From Candidatus Bathyarchaeota archaeon (GTDB lineage Archaea; Thermoproteota; Bathyarchaeia; Bathyarchaeales; DTEX01), in NCBI GenBank assembly GCA_018396635.1, contig JAGTQE010000011.1:1-45593 (forward strand): a stretch of 45,593 bases of DNA. The letters are read 5' to 3'. The position numbers were made by a program, and so were the translations under genes. A model generated the notes under the pieces. That model was not told where the DNA came from. It ran no database searches and saw only the letters and a list, made by a program, of their open reading frames with translations. This document shows positions 41,672-45,593 of this stretch, one piece after another; the first letter of the stretch is position 1, and each line of letters starts with the position of its first letter.

Positions 41672-42949
41672 CTATCTTACTAGGTTTCCGAGGACATCAA
41701 ACTGCATTTCCTCAGGGTCGCCCAATATTTCTATGCGCTCCAAGAGATCTTTGTCCTGTCTCACCAATTCACATAGGCTCTCTGATATCCACATGTATTC
41801 CAGCTCGAGCGTGTTTTTTATTCTGACTATTTTTGCTTTTTTCGGATCTACTGGCCCACAGCACCTTACGGCCATAAGTATGGCGTCTCGATCGTTTGGC
41901 AAGAATGGCGGGATCTTTGCAGTCTCCGGCCAAGTTGAAGTAAAGCAGTTTACAAATGTCTTCTTAAAGTCTATTTTAGAGAACAGTCTCTCGGTTGTAA
42001 TGTCCGCTAACCCTATCCCGAGAGCGTTTCCATTGGACTCTTCAGTTAAATCCAGGACAACTATTCTCTTGATTCTCGGCGTCTGCGGCTCATATTCATC
42101 AGGCGATGCCCAGAATCTGCCAATAACATTGGTATCCATCCCAGTTCCGCTTATATTCTTCCCCATCTCGTCGACTATTAAGACGTCTATTTCTTTGAAG
42201 GGTATCCTGGCCATAAGCTCCTTAGCTAACTCCAGGAGCTTCGCTTCCTCCTCCTCAATCTCCTCAGGTCTAAGAGCCCTTAATGCTGCAATCTCATGGC
42301 GTGCATTTTCAACTATCGCGACCCCTAAGATTATCGGCGCCCTACTCATTATTAGTCTAGCCGCCTCTGGAATGAGCTTATGGTAGCCCTCAAGTTGATA
42401 TCTATGTATAACTTCAGCGCCCTTCTGCTTCCCTAAACCTATAACCATCATCTTCATTAGACCGCTCTCAATTCTACCCTTAAAGTCCGTGTGCGGCTTA
42501 ACTCTGTTTATGAGAATTATGCCATCCGAACTCATGGCAATTTTATCAACAAAAACTGGCGCACCATTATTTAGGCGCCCTATCTCTTCAACCTCCATGC
42601 TAGCCCGTATCTGTGCGCCAACGGACTCCGGAGTTATACCAAGACTTCTTAGAACCGCTATTTGTCCCTCCGGCGTTCCCCCACCATGACTACCCATAGC
42701 TGGCACAATAAATGGCTCCCCACCAGCTCTCTTCACCTCTTCAACTACAGTTGCAACTATCTCCGCTATATGCGCTATTCCACGGCTACCAACAGCTATC
42801 GCTATTTTATCTCCAGGTTTAATCTTCTCTCTCAGCCCAGCCCTATCTAACTCCTCCCTTAAAACTGAAATATAGTCATCTATTTTTGGGGCGTGAATCT
42901 TCTGCCGCACCCTAACCATTCTAGGAAGAGAAAAGCCGTGATACGACAT
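41672..42949 (-). CDS. LarA-like (DUF2088) protein, possible nickel-pincer racemase
   Basis: A two-domain protein of about 425 residues in the lactate-racemase family. IAVGSRGIAHIAEIVATVV near 55, PAMGSHGGGTPEG near 92, RVKPHTDFKGRIESGLMKMM near 155 and IGLGKQKGAEVIHRY near 178 contain the expected His and Lys positions for the nickel-pincer cofactor and catalysis. Family members racemise or epimerise lactate, malate and sugar acids. LarB/C/E maturation genes are not in the window. ATG 42949 (MSYHGFSLP) is chosen because GGAGGAAG lies about 13 bases upstream and overlaps an in-frame TTG at 42970. It is downstream of the MFS gene. Confidence 0.85.
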   Translation of the reverse strand: MSYHGFSLPRMVRVRQKIHAPKIDDYISVLREELDRAGLREKIKPGDKIAIAVGSRGIAHIAEIVATVVEEVKRAGGEPFIVPAMGSHGGGTPEGQIAVLRSLGITPESVGAQIRASMEVEEIGRLNNGAPVFVDKIAMSSDGIILINRVKPHTDFKGRIESGLMKMMVIGLGKQKGAEVIHRYQLEGYHKLIPEAARLIMSRAPIILGVAIVENARHEIAALRALRPEEIEEEEAKLLELAKELMARIPFKEIDVLIVDEMGKNISGTGMDTNVIGRFWASPDEYEPQTPRIKRIVVLDLTEESNGNALGIGLADITTERLFSKIDFKKTFVNCFTSTWPETAKIPPFLPNDRDAILMAVRCCGPVDPKKAKIVRIKNTLELEYMWISESLCELVRQDKDLLERIEILGDPEEMQFDVLGNLVR

Positions 42950-43004
42950 GAAAGTAAGGTCTTCCTCCAAAAATAAATGTTTTATTCCAAAATAGCTACC
43001 ATTT

Positions 43005-44231
43005 TTAGGTGAGCGTGGGCTTCCCCGGTTTTTTAAGGAGGAATGGGTTAATGAGAAGTGCTGCTGCCAACGCTCCTGCTCCGAGCGCCATCACTATAGA
43101 AGTATAGCTCTTTTGCAGCATAAGTAGGTATGCCGTAACATACCCGGACACTAATCCTCCCCAGCTCTTAGCGGTATACGTGATCCCATAGTTGGTTGTT
43201 AGGTACTTTGAGCCATAGAAGTCTCCTACAATAGCTGGGTTGAACGCGAAGACCGAACCAGCAAACAGCATCGCTAACACAACAAAGAGCGCGAAGCATA
43301 GGGGGTTGGATGCTGTTAAGCCTAGTGCTATCATGCTAACCCCTGATAATGCATAGAATAGTGTAGCTGTAAGCTGTCTGCCAATATAATCTGATATCCA
43401 GCCGCCCAGCACCCTACTAAAGCCATTTGCTATAGGATACGCGATGAGAACTAAGCTTAACATATCTCTCGGCATATTATTTGCTTCCGCCATCGGCGCA
43501 ATTTGGGCGCCAAAGAGCAGGGCGATAGCCGACATAGCAATGAATGAGATGTAAATAAGCCACCACTGCCATGTCTTAAGCATCTCATACCACTTCCAAT
43601 TTACATTATCCCCTCTTTCGGCCCGCCAGTCTCCTTGATTGTCTATCTCAGGATACCTATAGAGGAGGGCGAATGGCAATATGAAGGCGAGCATTAGAGC
43701 ACCAACATAGAGGAAGGCGCATCTAACGCCATAATTTATGATCCACGATTGAATTAAAGGATTAAAAATAGCGGTTCCAGAGCCAAAGCCGAATGTGACG
43801 ATCCCAGCAGCCATCCCCCTCCTATCTGAAAACCATTTAACCGCTATGGCTGTGGAGACTCCATAGAGCACTCCTACACCTACTGAGCCAATAGTATAGT
43901 ATATGTATAGCTCTAGTGGCGATGTTACTCTAGAGCTTAATAGGAAACCGGTGGCCGCCAACAGTCCAGCAAGCACAGATAGTTTTTTGGGGCCAAACTT
44001 ATCTGCAAAATAGCCGGATAAAGGCTGTACAAAGGTTGCCACATAAGTGTAGAGTGTGAAAGCCAGCTGAACCGTCGTCATGGGCCACTTTAGGTCAACA
44101 CTTAATCCTAAGGCGAATAGAGACCATGAATACTGATAGATGGCGATAAACGCCATCACAATGGTTGCCCCGGCTAGTAAAACCCATCTCTGCTCCCTCC
44201 TTGCCCCACACCCATACAAACAATCTTTCAC
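43005..44231 (-). CDS. MFS transporter, OFA (oxalate/formate antiporter)-like
   Basis: A 408-residue carrier with 12 predicted membrane segments. SGYFADKFGPKKLSVLAG near residue 75 is the loop-2/3 MFS signature and GGWISDYIGRQL near 277 its repeat. GVGVLYGVSTAIAVKWF and RRGMAAGIVTFGFGSGTAIFNP are typical of the OFA group of organic-anion carriers. It likely moves a small carboxylate, such as a hydroxyacid handled by the neighbouring LarA-like protein. The start is GTG 44231, or TTG 44219 which better fits the GGGTGA site. Confidence 0.9.
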   Translation of the reverse strand: MKDCLYGCGARREQRWVLLAGATIVMAFIAIYQYSWSLFALGLSVDLKWPMTTVQLAFTLYTYVATFVQPLSGYFADKFGPKKLSVLAGLLAATGFLLSSRVTSPLELYIYYTIGSVGVGVLYGVSTAIAVKWFSDRRGMAAGIVTFGFGSGTAIFNPLIQSWIINYGVRCAFLYVGALMLAFILPFALLYRYPEIDNQGDWRAERGDNVNWKWYEMLKTWQWWLIYISFIAMSAIALLFGAQIAPMAEANNMPRDMLSLVLIAYPIANGFSRVLGGWISDYIGRQLTATLFYALSGVSMIALGLTASNPLCFALFVVLAMLFAGSVFAFNPAIVGDFYGSKYLTTNYGITYTAKSWGGLVSGYVTAYLLMLQKSYTSIVMALGAGALAAALLINPFLLKKPGKPTLT

Positions 44232-44253
44232 CCTTGGGAGGAGTCATGGGAGC

Positions 44254-45009
44254 CTATTGATTAAAGAGGAAGGAAAATATTTTGTCAACCAGATCTGGCT
44301 CAAGTTTTTCGTAGGCCTCTGTGCTTCCAACATCGTACCAGAAGGCGTCAGTAAGATAACCGTAGACGCTGGCGCCCCTACTTATAAGGTATGGGATTAC
44401 GTCACCCATAAGGTCGAGCTCCGACCTTCCACTCACCATTTCATCCATGTCCCTAAGAACATTTCCTTCTAGAGCTGTTATCGCTATACTGACTGGCTTA
44501 TCTATCTTAGGCTTCTCTTGAAAACCCCGAATTCTCCCATCAGCCTCCAGATCAGCTACGCCAACTCTAACTGTAAAGCCGCTGGAAAGGGCAACTGTAG
44601 CTACTGCACCCTTCTTCTTATGAAACTCCAGAAACTCCTGAAGGTTCATGTTTGTTAAAATGTCTCCATAATATATGAGTAGGGTTTCATCAGCATTCAA
44701 AACCTTCCTCCTATAAGCGTTCACTATGGAGCCGGCAGTTCCCTTCAATAGAGGATCATCGTAAACATAGGATATATTTACGTCGAACCTGGAGCCATTA
44801 TCGAAGTAGTTTATTATTTGCTCAGCCTTATAATCGACAAGGAAAACCAAATCCCTCACATTGTAAAATCTCAGCAGCCTAACAATATACTCCAACAGAG
44901 GCTTCTGCATCTTTCCGACTGGGATCATAGCCTTCTGAAAATAATAGGTGATCGGCCTAAGCCTCTTACCCGGCCCACCACACAAAACAACCCCCTTAAC
45001 ATCGCTCAT
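44254..45009 (-). CDS. Sugar-phosphate nucleotidyltransferase
   Basis: NTP-transferase-family enzyme of 251 residues making a nucleotide sugar. GVVLCGGPGKRLRPIT is the N-terminal pyrophosphorylase signature, with LVDYKAEQI and the ISYVYDDPLLKGTAGSI loop next. Asp in IYYGDILTN binds the metal. It lacks the left-handed beta-helix C-terminal domain of longer relatives, so it resembles the short glucose/mannose-1-phosphate type. The ATG at 45009 (MSDVKG) has GGTCTGGG nearby; an in-frame upstream start at 45021 is less likely. It is the first gene after 16S rRNA on the same strand. Confidence 0.9.
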   Translation of the reverse strand: MSDVKGVVLCGGPGKRLRPITYYFQKAMIPVGKMQKPLLEYIVRLLRFYNVRDLVFLVDYKAEQIINYFDNGSRFDVNISYVYDDPLLKGTAGSIVNAYRRKVLNADETLLIYYGDILTNMNLQEFLEFHKKKGAVATVALSSGFTVRVGVADLEADGRIRGFQEKPKIDKPVSIAITALEGNVLRDMDEMVSGRSELDLMGDVIPYLISRGASVYGYLTDAFWYDVGSTEAYEKLEPDLVDKIFSFLFNQ

Positions 45010-45028
45010 CCCAGACCACACCCCACAC

Positions 45029-45050
45029 TAAAAATAAATAATAAAAGAGA
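45029..45050 (-). terminator. T-rich tract downstream of 16S rRNA
   Basis: Reading from the 16S 3' end, the minus strand contains TCTCTTTTATTATTTATTTTTAG shortly before the nucleotidyltransferase start. It may end the rRNA transcript. A TATA-like element (TTTATATG) at 45083-45090 lies upstream of it, so the stretch may equally be a leader. Confidence 0.3.
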
Positions 45051-45082
45051 TTTAACGCTTACTTACATCCACAAAACCTCAC

Positions 45083-45095
45083 ATATAAATATAGG
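45083..45095 (-). promoter_or_regulatory. Possible TATA box for the nucleotidyltransferase gene
   Basis: CTATATTTATATG on the minus strand lies about 75 bases before ATG 45009 and inside the 16S downstream spacer. It fits an archaeal TATA box only loosely, and a start near 45060 would place the T-rich tract in the leader. Weak evidence. Confidence 0.25.
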
Positions 45096-45139
45096 AGTTT
45101 TGCGGGCTCGACGCCAACCCCACCGCTCAAATACATCTT

Positions 45140-45593
<454 letters not shown>

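Noticed and set aside
41733-42386. Plus-strand open frame of about 217 codons across the LarA-like gene
   Set aside because: It is a shadow of the LarA-like frame; the product is Ser/Ile-rich without family motifs, and it has no separate promoter or ribosome site.

Overview
The window is archaeal chromosome. The evidence is prefoldin beta with a DUF3194 gene and a DHH phosphoesterase, TiaS (the archaeal tRNA-Ile2 agmatinylcytidine synthase), a two-gene lipoate ligase, a presenilin-type protease, tungsten-type aldehyde:ferredoxin oxidoreductase (AOR), and a partial 16S rRNA ending in GATCACCTCC with Shine-Dalgarno matches (GGTGA/GGAGG) before many starts. TTG and GTG starts are common. The 16S fragment is much more GC-rich than the genes, which fits a thermophile. 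A TACK-type lineage such as Bathyarchaeia or a relative is my best guess, but no lineage marker was tested. I saw no tRNA, CRISPR, intact insertion sequence or prophage.

Layout. 0.1-5.1 kb: a 733-codon transaldolase-like gene is divergent from a DapA-family aldolase/lyase and an IlvD/Edd sugar-acid dehydratase. 5.2-9.9 kb: a glycerol operon (glycerol kinase, FAD glycerol-3-phosphate dehydrogenase, NAD(P)/FAD oxidoreductase, DUF1667), followed by a small possible membrane ORF and a DUF4438 gene. 11.0-13.5 kb: an ECF transporter module (two ATPases and EcfT) without a substrate-binding protein. 13.6-24.2 kb: mostly housekeeping genes (beta-lactamase-fold hydrolase, DHH phosphoesterase, DUF3194, prefoldin beta, TiaS, a lone RAM domain, bifunctional NAD(P)HX repair enzyme, presenilin-like protease, aminotransferase, split lipoate ligase, adenylate kinase, small winged-helix-like protein).

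24.2-28.6 kb: a minus-strand cluster with a galactonate-dehydratase-like enolase-superfamily enzyme, a beta-propeller lactonase, an amidohydrolase and a DUF362 protein. 28.6-28.95 kb is the longest gap and may hold a decayed TnpB 3' end. 28.95-30.8 kb: an ABC-2 exporter. 30.9-33.6 kb: DJ-1/PfpI protein, GH4 glycosidase and an unrecognised protein. 33.7-36.45 kb: RidA, a SelA-like PLP enzyme and an amidohydrolase. 36.4-39.2 kb: polyferredoxin, AOR and a MoaD-like protein. 39.3-44.2 kb: D-2-hydroxyacid dehydrogenase, iron-type alcohol dehydrogenase, LarA-like protein and an MFS carrier. 44.25-45.6 kb: a sugar nucleotidyltransferase and the 3' part of 16S rRNA, with no 23S rRNA downstream of it.

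Together the accessory genes suggest breakdown of sugar acids and glycerol. A glycosidase and lactonases would feed aldonates to two dehydratases, a class I aldolase would cleave 2-keto-3-deoxy acids to pyruvate plus an aldehyde, and the AOR, alcohol dehydrogenase and hydroxyacid dehydrogenase would handle the aldehyde and hydroxyacid products. This pathway is inferred from families and proximity; no substrate can be read from the sequence.
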